Assembly: GCA_031286585.1 (NCBI GenBank)
Contig: JAITUC010000038.1
Coordinates: 682,001 to 746,000 of the forward strand
DNA length: 64,000 bases
Direction of reading: 5' to 3'
DNA from: Delftia acidovorans
GTDB taxonomy: Bacteria; Pseudomonadota; Gammaproteobacteria; Burkholderiales; Burkholderiaceae_C
The notes under the pieces are model-generated. The model was not told the origin of the DNA. It ran no database searches and saw only the letters and a program-made list of their open reading frames with translations. Each line of letters opens with the position of its first letter. Positions within the stretch are counted from its first letter, which is position 1. Of the stretch, positions 43,568 through 51,645 are shown in pieces. Both the position numbers and the translations under genes were made by a program.

Positions 43568-45772
43568 ATGGCGAAATTCAAAGACATCCAACTCCTGCGC
43601 ACCACCTACCTGCGTGGCCCCAGCGTCTGGACCTACCGTCCCGTGCTGGAGGTCTGGCTGGATCTGGGCGAGCTGGAGGACTATCCCTCGAACAAGCTTC
43701 CCGGTTTCAACGAGCGCCTGACGGCCTGGCTGCCCGATCTGATCGAGCACCACTGCGGGGTGGGCGAGCGCGGCGGCTTCATCCAGCGCCTGGAAGGCGG
43801 CACCTGGTGCGGCCATGTGCTGGAACACATCATCATCGAGCTGCTGAACCTGGCGGGCATGCCGGCCGAGTTCGGCCAGACGCGCGAGATCTCCCAGCGC
43901 GGCGTCTACCGCATGGTCTTCCGCTGCCCCGAGGAAACCGTGGCGCGCACGGCCCTGGCCTACGGCCACAAGCTGATCATGGCCGCCATCAACGACGAGC
44001 CCTTCGACCTGAAGGCAGCCGTCAAGGCCATCAAGACCGAGATCAACGACCGCTACCTGGGCCCGAGCACGGGCTGCATCGTCGATGCGGCCGGCGAGCG
44101 CCGCATTCCCCACATCCGCCTCAATGACGGCAACCTCGTGCAGCTCGGCTATGGCGCCGCGCAGCGCCGCATCTGGACCGCCGAGAGCGACCAGACCAGC
44201 GCCATCGCCGAAGGCATTGCCCAGGACAAGGACTTCACCAAGCGCCTGCTCGCCGCCTGCGGCGTGCCCGTGCCCGAAGGCCAGATCGTCAACAGCCCCG
44301 AAGAAGCCTGGGAAGTGGCGCAGGACATCGGCTTTCCCGTCACCGTCAAGCCCTCGGACGGCAACCACGCGCGTGGCGTGACGCTGGACCTGCGCGACGA
44401 AGCCGACATCAAGGCCGCCTTTGCGCTGGCCCAGCCCGAAGGCTCCGACGTGATCGTCGAGCGCTTCATCGAAGGCACCGAGCACCGCATTTTGGTCGTG
44501 GGCGGCAAGGTCGTGGCAGCCTGCCGTGGCGAGACCGTGAGCGTGGCCGGCAACGGCAAGTCCACGCTGCGCGAGCTGGTCGCCGTGGTCAACCAGGACC
44601 CGCGCCGCGGCCCCGAGCAGGAATACCCGCTGGACTGGATCAACCTGGAGGCCCCGGCCGTGAAGCTGGAGCTCAAGCGCCAGAACGTCACGCCCGACAG
44701 CATTCCCGCCCAGGGCACCAGCGTGCTGCTGCAGCGCAACGGCAACATGGCCATCGACTGCACCGACGAGGTGCACCCCGAAGTGGCCTACATGGCCACG
44801 CTGGCCGCCAAGATCGTCGGCCTGGATATCGCGGGCATGGACATGATCCTGCAGGACGTCTCGCTGCCCATGAAGGAGCAGGGCGGCGCCATCCTCGAAG
44901 TCAACGCCGGTCCCGGCCTGCTGATGCACCTGAAGCCCACCAGCGGCGCACCGCGCCCCGTGGGCATGGCCATCGCCGACCACCTGTTCCCGCGCACCGA
45001 AGAGGGCACGGGCGCAGGCCGCATCCCCCTGGTGGGCATTGCCGGCACGCGCAACAACGGCTTCACGGCCCGCCTGGTGGGCTGGCTGCTGCAGCTGTCG
45101 GGCAAGCTCACGGGCGTGGCCAGCAGCGAGGGCATGTTCCTGTCCAACCGCCAGACCCAGAAGACCAACACCGCCAACTGGGCCGGCGCCCACCGGCTGC
45201 TGACCAACCGCCTGGCCCAGGCCGCCGTCATCCAGACCACGGCCCGCTCCATCCTGGAGGAAGGCCTGGCCTACGACCGATGCCTGGTCGGCGTAGTCAC
45301 CGACATGGACGGCTTCGAGCAGTTGCCCGACCATGACGTCCATGAGCAGTCGCAGATGACGCGCGTGATGCGCACCCAGATCGACGTGGTGCTGGACGAG
45401 GGCGCTGGCGTGCTCAATGCCGACATCGAGCAGGTGGCCGACCTGGCCCGCCTGTGCGACGGCGAGGTGCTGTTCTACTCGATGCAGGCAGACAGCCCCG
45501 TGGTGGCCGAGCACCGCAAGACCGCCGAGAACGGGGGCGAAGGCCGCGCCGTCTTCGTGCGTGGCAACCAGGTGATCCTGGCCACGGGCGCGGCCGAGCG
45601 CGTGCTGGGCACGCTGGACGCACTGAGCCTGCCCGGCGGCCTGCGCCCGGACACGCCGGCCCTGCTGGCCGCCATTGCCGCCGCGTGGTCCATGGACATT
45701 GCCCCCGACCTCATCGTCGCCGGCATCAAGACCTTCGACTACACGCCGGCCGCCGCAGCCACCGCCGCCTGA
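43568..45772 (+). CDS. Cyanophycin synthetase-like protein with degenerate Mur-ligase site (CphA')
   Basis: A 734-residue homologue of cyanophycin synthetase. The N-terminal domain (LLRTTYLRGPSVWTYRPVLE) and ATP-grasp domain are intact (FPVTVKPSDGNHARGVTLDL; IVERFIEGTEHRILVVGGKV; AILEVNAGPGLLMHLKP). In the Mur-ligase domain the P-loop is ruined: near residue 490 it reads GIAGTRNNGFTARL where an active enzyme has GTNGKTTT. It may therefore add only one of the two residues, or act with the neighbour. TTG at 43559 is an alternative start. cphA follows after 66 bases. Confidence 0.85.
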   Translation: MAKFKDIQLLRTTYLRGPSVWTYRPVLEVWLDLGELEDYPSNKLPGFNERLTAWLPDLIEHHCGVGERGGFIQRLEGGTWCGHVLEHIIIELLNLAGMPAEFGQTREISQRGVYRMVFRCPEETVARTALAYGHKLIMAAINDEPFDLKAAVKAIKTEINDRYLGPSTGCIVDAAGERRIPHIRLNDGNLVQLGYGAAQRRIWTAESDQTSAIAEGIAQDKDFTKRLLAACGVPVPEGQIVNSPEEAWEVAQDIGFPVTVKPSDGNHARGVTLDLRDEADIKAAFALAQPEGSDVIVERFIEGTEHRILVVGGKVVAACRGETVSVAGNGKSTLRELVAVVNQDPRRGPEQEYPLDWINLEAPAVKLELKRQNVTPDSIPAQGTSVLLQRNGNMAIDCTDEVHPEVAYMATLAAKIVGLDIAGMDMILQDVSLPMKEQGGAILEVNAGPGLLMHLKPTSGAPRPVGMAIADHLFPRTEEGTGAGRIPLVGIAGTRNNGFTARLVGWLLQLSGKLTGVASSEGMFLSNRQTQKTNTANWAGAHRLLTNRLAQAAVIQTTARSILEEGLAYDRCLVGVVTDMDGFEQLPDHDVHEQSQMTRVMRTQIDVVLDEGAGVLNADIEQVADLARLCDGEVLFYSMQADSPVVAEHRKTAENGGEGRAVFVRGNQVILATGAAERVLGTLDALSLPGGLRPDTPALLAAIAAAWSMDIAPDLIVAGIKTFDYTPAAAATAA

Positions 45773-45838
45773 GCCCGACCCCACGATGACATGCAGGCGG
45801 GCCCGGCGACGCGGGCCTGCCCTCCGAAAGAAGACACT

Positions 45839-48412
45839 ATGCAGATCACCCGCATCCGAGCCCTGCGCGGCCCCAATCTCTGGACCCGCAGCACCGCCAT
45901 CGAAGCCATCGTGCAATGCGAGCCCGGCGAGTGCGACTACTCGGCCCTGCCCGGCTTCGAGGACCGGCTGCGCGCGCGCTTTCCCAAGATCGGCACGCTG
46001 CAGCCGCACGGCGCCGACCAGCGCCTGTCGCTGGCCCAGGTGCTGGAAGTCGCGGCCCTTTCGCTGCAGGCCCAGGCCGGCTGCCCGGTGACCTTCAGCC
46101 GCACGCATGAAACCGTGGAGACCGGCACCTACCAGGTGGTGGTGGAGTACACCGAGGAGGCCGTGGGCCGCCTGGCCATGGAGCAGGCCGGCGAGCTGCT
46201 GCAGTCGGCCCTGGCCGATACGCCCTTCGACGCCGACAAGGTGGTGGCCCAGCTGCGCGAACTCGACGAGGACGAGCGCATCGGCCCTTCCACCGGCTCC
46301 ATCGTCGATGCGGCCGTGGCGCGCGGCATTCCCATCCGCCGCCTGACATCGGGCTCGCTGGTACAGCTGGGCTGGGGCTCCAAGGCGCGCCGCATCCAGG
46401 CCGCCGAGCTGGATCAGACCAGCGCCGTGGCCGAGTCCATCGCCCAGGACAAGGACCTGACCAAGCGCCTGCTGCACGCCGCCGGCGTGCCCGTGCCGCT
46501 GGGCCGCCCCGTCAAGGACGTGGAAGAAGCCTGGCTCGTGGCCCAGGAAGTGGGCCTGCCCGTGGTGGTCAAGCCCCAGGACGGCAACCAGGGCAAGGGC
46601 GTGGTGGTCAACATCACCACGCACGAGCAGCTCAAGGCAGCCTTCGCCACCGCCTCGGAATTCGGCGACGACATCATGGTCGAGCGCTTCCTGCCCGGCC
46701 ATGACTTCCGCCTGCTGGTGGTCGGCGGCCAGCTGGTGGCCGCTGCGCGCCGCGAGCCGCCCCAGGTGCTGGGCGACGGCCAGCACACCATCCGCGAGCT
46801 GGTGGACATCGTCAACCAGGACCCGCGCCGCGGTTCGGGCCACGGCACGGCACTGACCAAGATCCGCCTGGACGACATCGCCATCGCGCGCATCGCCACC
46901 GAAGGGCTCACGCCTGAATCCGTGCCGGCCCAGGGCCAGCGCGTGGTGCTGCGCAACAACGCCAACCTGTCCACGGGCGGCAGCGCCACCGATGTGACGG
47001 ACGACGTGCACCCCGACATCGCCGCGCGCGCCGTGGAGGCCGCCCAGACCATCGGCCTGCACATCTGCGGCGTGGACGTGGTCTGCGAGACCATGCTGCG
47101 CCCGCTGGAAGAGCAAAACGGCGGCATCGTCGAAGTCAACGCCGCACCGGGCCTGCGCATGCACCTGGCGCCCTCCTTCGGCAAGCCGCGCAACGTGGGC
47201 GTGCCCATGGTCGATGAGCTGTTCGCACCGGGCCAGAATGGCCGCATCCCGCTGGTGGCCGTCACCGGCACCAACGGCAAGACCACGACCACGCGCCTGA
47301 TCGCCCACCTGTTCACCTCGCATGGCTGGCGCACGGCCATGACGAACACGGACGGCGTCTACGTCAACGGCCGCCAGATCGACAGCGGCGACTGCTCGGG
47401 TCCGCGCAGCGCGCGCAACGCCCTGGCCCACCCCGAGACCGACGCGGCCGTGCTCGAATGCGCACGCGGCGGCATCCTGCGCGAAGGCCTGGGCTTCGAC
47501 CGCTGCCAGGTGGCCGTGGTCACCAACGTGGGCGCGGGCGACCACCTGGGCCTGAACTACATCACCACGGTGGAAGACGTGGCCGTGCTCAAGCGCGTCA
47601 TCGTGCAGAACGTGGCAGCCGACGGCTATGCCGTGCTCAATGCAGCCGATCCGCTGGTCGCCGCCATGGCCTCCGTCTCACCGGGCAAGGTCATCTATTT
47701 CGCAGCGGACCGCCACCACCCCGTGATGGCCACGCACCGCGCCCAGGGCAACCGCGTGGTCTACGTGGACGGCGACAGCATCGTCGCAGCCGAAAGCTCG
47801 TGGCGCGAGACCATCCCGCTGCGCGAGATCCCCATCACGCGCAACGGCACCATCACCTTCCAGGTCGAGAACGTCATGGCCTCCATCGCCGCCGCCTGGG
47901 GCGTGGGCATGCCCTGGCAGACCATCCGCCGCGGCCTGGCCGGCTTCGTCAACGACAGCGACAACGCGCCGGGCCGCTTCAACGTCATGGACTACCGTGG
48001 CGCCACGCTGATCGCCGACTACGGCCACAACCCCGACGCCATCCGCGCCCTGGTCCAGGCCGTGGACGCCATGCCGGCCCAGCGCCGCAGCGTGGTCATC
48101 AGCGGCGCGGGCGACCGCCGCGATCAGGACATCACCGAGCAGACCCAGATCCTGGGCAAGGCCTTCGACGACGTCATCCTCTACCAGGATGCCTGCCAGC
48201 GCGGCCGCGCCGACGGCGAAGTCCTGGCCCTGCTCCAGCAAGGCCTGCAGGGCGCACCGCGCACCGGCTACGTAACCCAGATCCAGGGCGAATTCAACGC
48301 CATCGACCACGCGCTGGCGCGGCTGACCCCGGGCGACCTGTGCCTGGTGCTGGTGGACCAGGTCGAGGAAGCCCTCGAACACCTGCGCCGCCACGTGGCA
48401 GGCGAGGCATGA
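45839..48412 (+). CDS. cphA: Cyanophycin synthetase
   Basis: An 857-residue enzyme that builds cyanophycin, a polymer of aspartate with arginine side chains, as a nitrogen store in the cytoplasm. It begins MQITRIRALRGPNLWTRSTA. The ATP-grasp domain (about 215-470) has LPVVVKPQDGNQGKGVVVNI and GIVEVNAAPGLRMHLAPS; the Mur-ligase domain has an intact P-loop AVTGTNGKTTTTRLIAHLF (about 475-490), TNTDGVYVNGRQID and LIADYGHNPDAIRALVQAVD. Both ligase sites look functional, unlike the gene before it. A cyanophycinase gene is not visible in the window. Confidence 0.95.
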   Translation: MQITRIRALRGPNLWTRSTAIEAIVQCEPGECDYSALPGFEDRLRARFPKIGTLQPHGADQRLSLAQVLEVAALSLQAQAGCPVTFSRTHETVETGTYQVVVEYTEEAVGRLAMEQAGELLQSALADTPFDADKVVAQLRELDEDERIGPSTGSIVDAAVARGIPIRRLTSGSLVQLGWGSKARRIQAAELDQTSAVAESIAQDKDLTKRLLHAAGVPVPLGRPVKDVEEAWLVAQEVGLPVVVKPQDGNQGKGVVVNITTHEQLKAAFATASEFGDDIMVERFLPGHDFRLLVVGGQLVAAARREPPQVLGDGQHTIRELVDIVNQDPRRGSGHGTALTKIRLDDIAIARIATEGLTPESVPAQGQRVVLRNNANLSTGGSATDVTDDVHPDIAARAVEAAQTIGLHICGVDVVCETMLRPLEEQNGGIVEVNAAPGLRMHLAPSFGKPRNVGVPMVDELFAPGQNGRIPLVAVTGTNGKTTTTRLIAHLFTSHGWRTAMTNTDGVYVNGRQIDSGDCSGPRSARNALAHPETDAAVLECARGGILREGLGFDRCQVAVVTNVGAGDHLGLNYITTVEDVAVLKRVIVQNVAADGYAVLNAADPLVAAMASVSPGKVIYFAADRHHPVMATHRAQGNRVVYVDGDSIVAAESSWRETIPLREIPITRNGTITFQVENVMASIAAAWGVGMPWQTIRRGLAGFVNDSDNAPGRFNVMDYRGATLIADYGHNPDAIRALVQAVDAMPAQRRSVVISGAGDRRDQDITEQTQILGKAFDDVILYQDACQRGRADGEVLALLQQGLQGAPRTGYVTQIQGEFNAIDHALARLTPGDLCLVLVDQVEEALEHLRRHVAGEA

Positions 48413-48413
48413 C

Positions 48414-48896
48414 ATGAACGGCCGAGCATTGCTCACGGCCGCTGCAGCCACGCTGCTGCTGGGCGCCTGCGGTGCGCGCGCCGAGCAGGTCGGATCGGTG
48501 GACACGGTGTTCAAGTTCATAGGCCCGGACCACAAGATCGTGGTCGATGCCTATGACGATCCCAAGGTGGCGGGCGTGACCTGCTATGTCTCGCGCGCCA
48601 AGACCGGCGGCATCAAGGGCGGCCTGGGCCTGGCAGAGGACCGCGCCGAGGCATCGATCACCTGCCACCAGACCGGCCCCCTGCAGATTCCCGAACCGCT
48701 CAAGCAGCAGGAAGAGGTGTTCAGCGAACGCATCTCGCTGCTGTTCAAGCGCCTGCGCGTGGTCCGCATGGTCGATGCGCAGCGCAACACCCTGGTCTAC
48801 ATGACCTACTCGGACCGCGTGATCGAAGGCTCGCCGCAGAACAGCGTCACGGCCGTGCCCGTGCCGCGCAGCACGCCGATTCCGCTGCGCAAGTAA
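48414..48896 (+). CDS. creA: CreA family exported protein
   Basis: A 160-residue CreA (PF05981-type) protein starting one base after the cphA stop. The N-terminus ALLTAAAATLLLGACGARA contains a possible lipobox (LGAC), so it may be a lipoprotein rather than simply periplasmic. The body matches the family: EQVGSVDTVFKFIGPDHKIV, DDPKVAGVTCYVSRAKTGGI, EASITCHQTGPLQIP and ERISLLFKRLRVVRMVD. Two cysteines (VTCYV and ITCHQ) could form a disulfide. The function of CreA is unknown. Cotranscription with cphA is likely from spacing. Confidence 0.88.
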   Translation: MNGRALLTAAAATLLLGACGARAEQVGSVDTVFKFIGPDHKIVVDAYDDPKVAGVTCYVSRAKTGGIKGGLGLAEDRAEASITCHQTGPLQIPEPLKQQEEVFSERISLLFKRLRVVRMVDAQRNTLVYMTYSDRVIEGSPQNSVTAVPVPRSTPIPLRK

Positions 48897-48902
48897 CCCG
48901 CC

Positions 48903-49808
48903 TCAGTCCTGGGCGTGTTGCCGGCAGGCCTGCACAAAGGCCGCCAGCGCTGGCGAGCGGCGCTTGCCCGCCCGCTGCACCAGCGAGAAATCACGCCACA
49001 TGCGCGGCAGCGTGGTCGGCAGCACGGCCAGCTCCCCCGAGGCGACCAGGGCCTGCACCAGCACGCGCGACAGGCAGCTGATGCCCAGGCCCTGGGTCAC
49101 GCAGCGCGCGATGGCCTCGGAGCTGCCCAGCGTGGCGGCAGCCGGCAACTGGTGCAGATGCGGCAGCAAGGCATGCTCCACCATCTCGCGCGTGCCCGAG
49201 CCGGGCTCGCGCAGCAGCCAGCGCGCGCCGCGCAAGGCGGCCACGCCCAGCGGGCGCTGGCCCGCGGCCTGCACCAGCCGGTCCTGTGCTGCGGCCACGA
49301 TGACGAGTTCGTCACGCATCCAGGGCTCGACCTCCAGCCCGGGCCAGTGGCTGGTGCCCTCGATCAGGCCCAGGTCCACATCCAGCGATTCCACGGCCTG
49401 CCCTACCTCGCGCGTGTTGGCGATCCGCAGGTCCACGCTCAGATGCGGATGGCTGCGCGCCAGGTGCGCGAGCACGGCCGGCAGCGCATAGGTGCCTATG
49501 GTGGTGCTGGCTGCCACGCGCAGACGCACGGGCAGGCTGGCGGCCCTCACCGAAAATGCCTGCTCTATGCCCCTGGCCTGCTCCAGCAGCGCCAGCGCCT
49601 CGGGCAGCAGGGCGCGCCCCGCGTCGTTGAGCGCCAGCCGCCGGCCCACGCGCTCGAACAGCTGGGCGCCCATGGCCTGCTCCAGCTGCTGCAGCGCGGC
49701 GCTGGTGGCCGACTGCGACAGGGCCACGGCGTCGGCCGCGGCCACGGTGGAGCCCGCCTGGGCGACGGCGCAGAAGATTTCAAGTTGGCGCAGGGTGAGG
49801 TGCAGCAT
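48903..49808 (-). CDS. LysR family transcriptional regulator (YeiE/CysB-like)
   Basis: A 301-residue regulator. The helix-turn-helix is MLHLTLRQLEIFCAVAQAGS, then AVALSQSATSAALQQLEQAM and LFERVGRRLALNDAGRALL; the effector domain begins LRVAASTTIGTYALPAVLAH, typical of the CbbR/YeiE branch. It is divergent from a YeiH-family membrane protein, a frequent pairing, with a palindromic site between them. Sulfite or another sulfur anion is a plausible signal by analogy with YeiE, but this is inference. Confidence 0.88.
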   Translation of the reverse strand: MLHLTLRQLEIFCAVAQAGSTVAAADAVALSQSATSAALQQLEQAMGAQLFERVGRRLALNDAGRALLPEALALLEQARGIEQAFSVRAASLPVRLRVAASTTIGTYALPAVLAHLARSHPHLSVDLRIANTREVGQAVESLDVDLGLIEGTSHWPGLEVEPWMRDELVIVAAAQDRLVQAAGQRPLGVAALRGARWLLREPGSGTREMVEHALLPHLHQLPAAATLGSSEAIARCVTQGLGISCLSRVLVQALVASGELAVLPTTLPRMWRDFSLVQRAGKRRSPALAAFVQACRQHAQD

Positions 49809-49863
49809 GGCGTGCAGTCTGAACGAGGCATCAACCTGTTTCCCCGGTTGATGCTACAAAAAC

Positions 49864-49880
49864 TATTCGTTATACGAATA
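49864..49880. promoter_or_regulatory. Probable LysR operator between lysR and yeiH
   Basis: TATTCGT (49864-49870), TAT, ACGAATA (49874-49880): perfect seven-base arms with a T-N11-A core, in an AT-rich patch of the 132-base divergent region. It lies 56 bases upstream of the lysR start and 61 from the yeiH start. Confidence 0.7.
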
Positions 49881-49940
49881 TAGCCAAGAAATCTAAAGTG
49901 CCTCCCATGCACCGCGCTCCTGACGCGGCGCCCAGGCACC

Positions 49941-51026
49941 ATGAACACCACATCCCTCCCACGCACGTCCCATTCGTCCGGCTGGCTGCGCCAGATGACC
50001 GAGCTTGCGCCCGGCCTGCTGCTGGCCGGCGCCATTGCCGCAGCCGCCACCTGGGGCGCCCGCCAGCCCCTGCTGGCGGGCTCGGGCCTGAGCGCACTGA
50101 CGCTGGCCATCTGCATCGGCCTAGTCATCGGCAACACCGTCTATCCGCGCCTGGCGCCCGGCTGCCATGCCGGCGTGGGCCTGGCCAAGCAACGCCTGCT
50201 GCGCGCGGGCATCGTGCTCTACGGCCTGCGGCTGACCTTCCAGGACATAGGCCATGTGGGCATGGCCGGCGTGGTGGTCGATGCCCTGGTGCTGGGCAGC
50301 ACCTTTTTGCTGGCGCAGTGGCTGGGCCGCCGCGTCTTCGGGCTGGATGCGCGCACCACGGTGCTGATCGGCGCGGGCAGCTCCATCTGCGGCGCCGCTG
50401 CCGTGCTGGCCACCGAACCCGTGATCAAGGGCCGCGCCGAAGACGTGGCCGTGGCCGTGGCCACCGTGGTGGTCTTCGGCACCGTGGGCACCTTCCTCTA
50501 TCCCGCGCTGTTCCACTGGAACGCCGCCCACGGCTGGCTGGACATGTCGCCGGCGCAGTACGGCCTGTACGTGGGCTCCACCGTGCACGAGGTGGCTCAG
50601 GTCGTGGCTGCCGGCGAAGCCATCGCCCCGGAAGCCGCCGACGTGGCCGTGATCTCCAAGATGGTGCGCGTGATGATGCTGGCCCCCTTCCTGCTGCTGC
50701 TGTCCATGGCGGTGGCGCGCGGCAACCGCAGCAGCCAGGTGAGCGACGGCCAGCCGCGCCGCATCACCATCCCGTGGTTCGCGCTGGGCTTCGTCGCCAT
50801 GGCCGGCGTGAACTCGCTGGGCGTGCTGCCCGCTGCCGTGGTGCAGGTGGGCGTGCAGCTGGACAATGCCCTGCTGGCCGTGGCCATGGCGGCCCTGGGC
50901 CTGACCACCCATGTCCGCGCCGTGCGTGCCGCAGGCACGAAGCCCCTGCTGCTGGCCGCCTTGCTGTTCGCATGGCTGCTGGTGGCGGGCCTGCTCTTCA
51001 ACCGCTGGGTGCCCGGCCTGCTCTGA
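49941..51026 (+). CDS. yeiH: YeiH family putative sulfate/sulfite exporter
   Basis: A 361-residue UPF0324 membrane protein with about ten hydrophobic segments, starting MTELAPGLLLAGAIAAAATW. Family motifs are KQRLLRAGIVLYGLRLTFQDI, LIGAGSSICGAAAVLATEPVI, VAVATVVVFGTVGTFLYPAL, YVGSTVHEVAQVVAAG and VISKMVRVMMLAPFLLLLS. The family is annotated as putative sulfate exporters; direct evidence of substrate is thin. It is controlled, most likely, by the divergent LysR gene. A terminator follows at about 51050-51081. Confidence 0.88.
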   Translation: MNTTSLPRTSHSSGWLRQMTELAPGLLLAGAIAAAATWGARQPLLAGSGLSALTLAICIGLVIGNTVYPRLAPGCHAGVGLAKQRLLRAGIVLYGLRLTFQDIGHVGMAGVVVDALVLGSTFLLAQWLGRRVFGLDARTTVLIGAGSSICGAAAVLATEPVIKGRAEDVAVAVATVVVFGTVGTFLYPALFHWNAAHGWLDMSPAQYGLYVGSTVHEVAQVVAAGEAIAPEAADVAVISKMVRVMMLAPFLLLLSMAVARGNRSSQVSDGQPRRITIPWFALGFVAMAGVNSLGVLPAAVVQVGVQLDNALLAVAMAALGLTTHVRAVRAAGTKPLLLAALLFAWLLVAGLLFNRWVPGLL

Positions 51027-51049
51027 GGCCGTCCGCCTCCATCGACCGG

Positions 51050-51081
51050 CCCTGCGAGGCATCGTCTTGCAGGGTCTTTTT
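51050..51081 (+). terminator. Intrinsic terminator after yeiH
   Basis: CCCTGC (51050-51055) pairs with GCAGGG (51069-51074), followed by TCTTTTT. The loop is 13 bases with partial inner pairing. It begins 23 bases after the yeiH stop. Confidence 0.6.
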
Positions 51082-51135
51082 CATGGACTGCCTACCTCTC
51101 CAAACAAGGGAATACCCTTAAATCAAGTGTAGACA

Positions 51136-51162
51136 CAATTAATTTGCAATGCAAATTAATTG
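51136..51162. promoter_or_regulatory. MarR operator, 27-base palindrome
   Basis: Perfect 13-base arms, CAATTAATTTGCA (51136-51148) and TGCAAATTAATTG (51150-51162), around a single central A. It is strikingly AT-rich for this genome and ends 21 bases before the marR ATG, the expected place for autorepression of a marR-FUSC operon. Confidence 0.85.
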
Positions 51163-51183
51163 AACTGCAAAGATAATCGAGGC

Positions 51184-51645
51184 ATGTCCTTTGCCTCTGC
51201 CCCTCCCCGCGCCCGTCTCGGCTTTCTCATGGTCACCCTGGTGCGCCAGTGGCGCCGCCAGGTCGAGGAACAACTGCTCGCCGACGGCCTGACCGATGCC
51301 ACCTGGGCACCGCTGATCCACCTGCGCGCCTGGGGCGACGGCGTCACGCAGAAGGAACTGGCCGAGCGCGTGGGGCTGGACGGCTCCAGCCTGGTGCGCC
51401 TGCTCGACATTCTGGAAGGCCACGGCTGGGTGGAACGCCGCGCCGACCCTGGCGACCGGCGCAGCAAGCGCATCTTCCTGACCGATGAAGGCAACGGCGC
51501 CGTGGACCGCGTGCGCGCCACCATGCTGCAGGCCGAACTGGCCATGCTGCAGGACCTGGACGATGCCGAGGTCGAGGCCATGCTGGCCGGCATGGCCAAG
51601 ATCCAGGCGCGCATGGCCGCGCTGCGCACGGAGGCCACGCCGTGA
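51184..51645 (+). CDS. MarR family transcriptional regulator
   Basis: A 153-residue dimeric winged-helix regulator. Core blocks are LVRQWRRQVEEQLLADGLTD, LIHLRAWGDGVTQKELAERV, LDGSSLVRLLDILEGHGWVE and the wing RRADPGDRRSKRIFLTDEG. ATG at 51184 follows the 27-base palindrome. Its stop overlaps the FUSC start (GTGA), so the regulator and the efflux-like protein are coupled. An aromatic acid or lipophilic compound is the usual inducer class. Confidence 0.92.
   Translation: MSFASAPPRARLGFLMVTLVRQWRRQVEEQLLADGLTDATWAPLIHLRAWGDGVTQKELAERVGLDGSSLVRLLDILEGHGWVERRADPGDRRSKRIFLTDEGNGAVDRVRATMLQAELAMLQDLDDAEVEAMLAGMAKIQARMAALRTEATP

Noticed and set aside
43232..47545. A 1437-codon open frame on the minus strand opposite the cyanophycin synthetases
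   Set aside because: Its translation is low-complexity His/Ala/Gly/Gln-rich sequence typical of the antisense of GC-rich genes, it lacks domains and a ribosome site, and both sense genes are certain.
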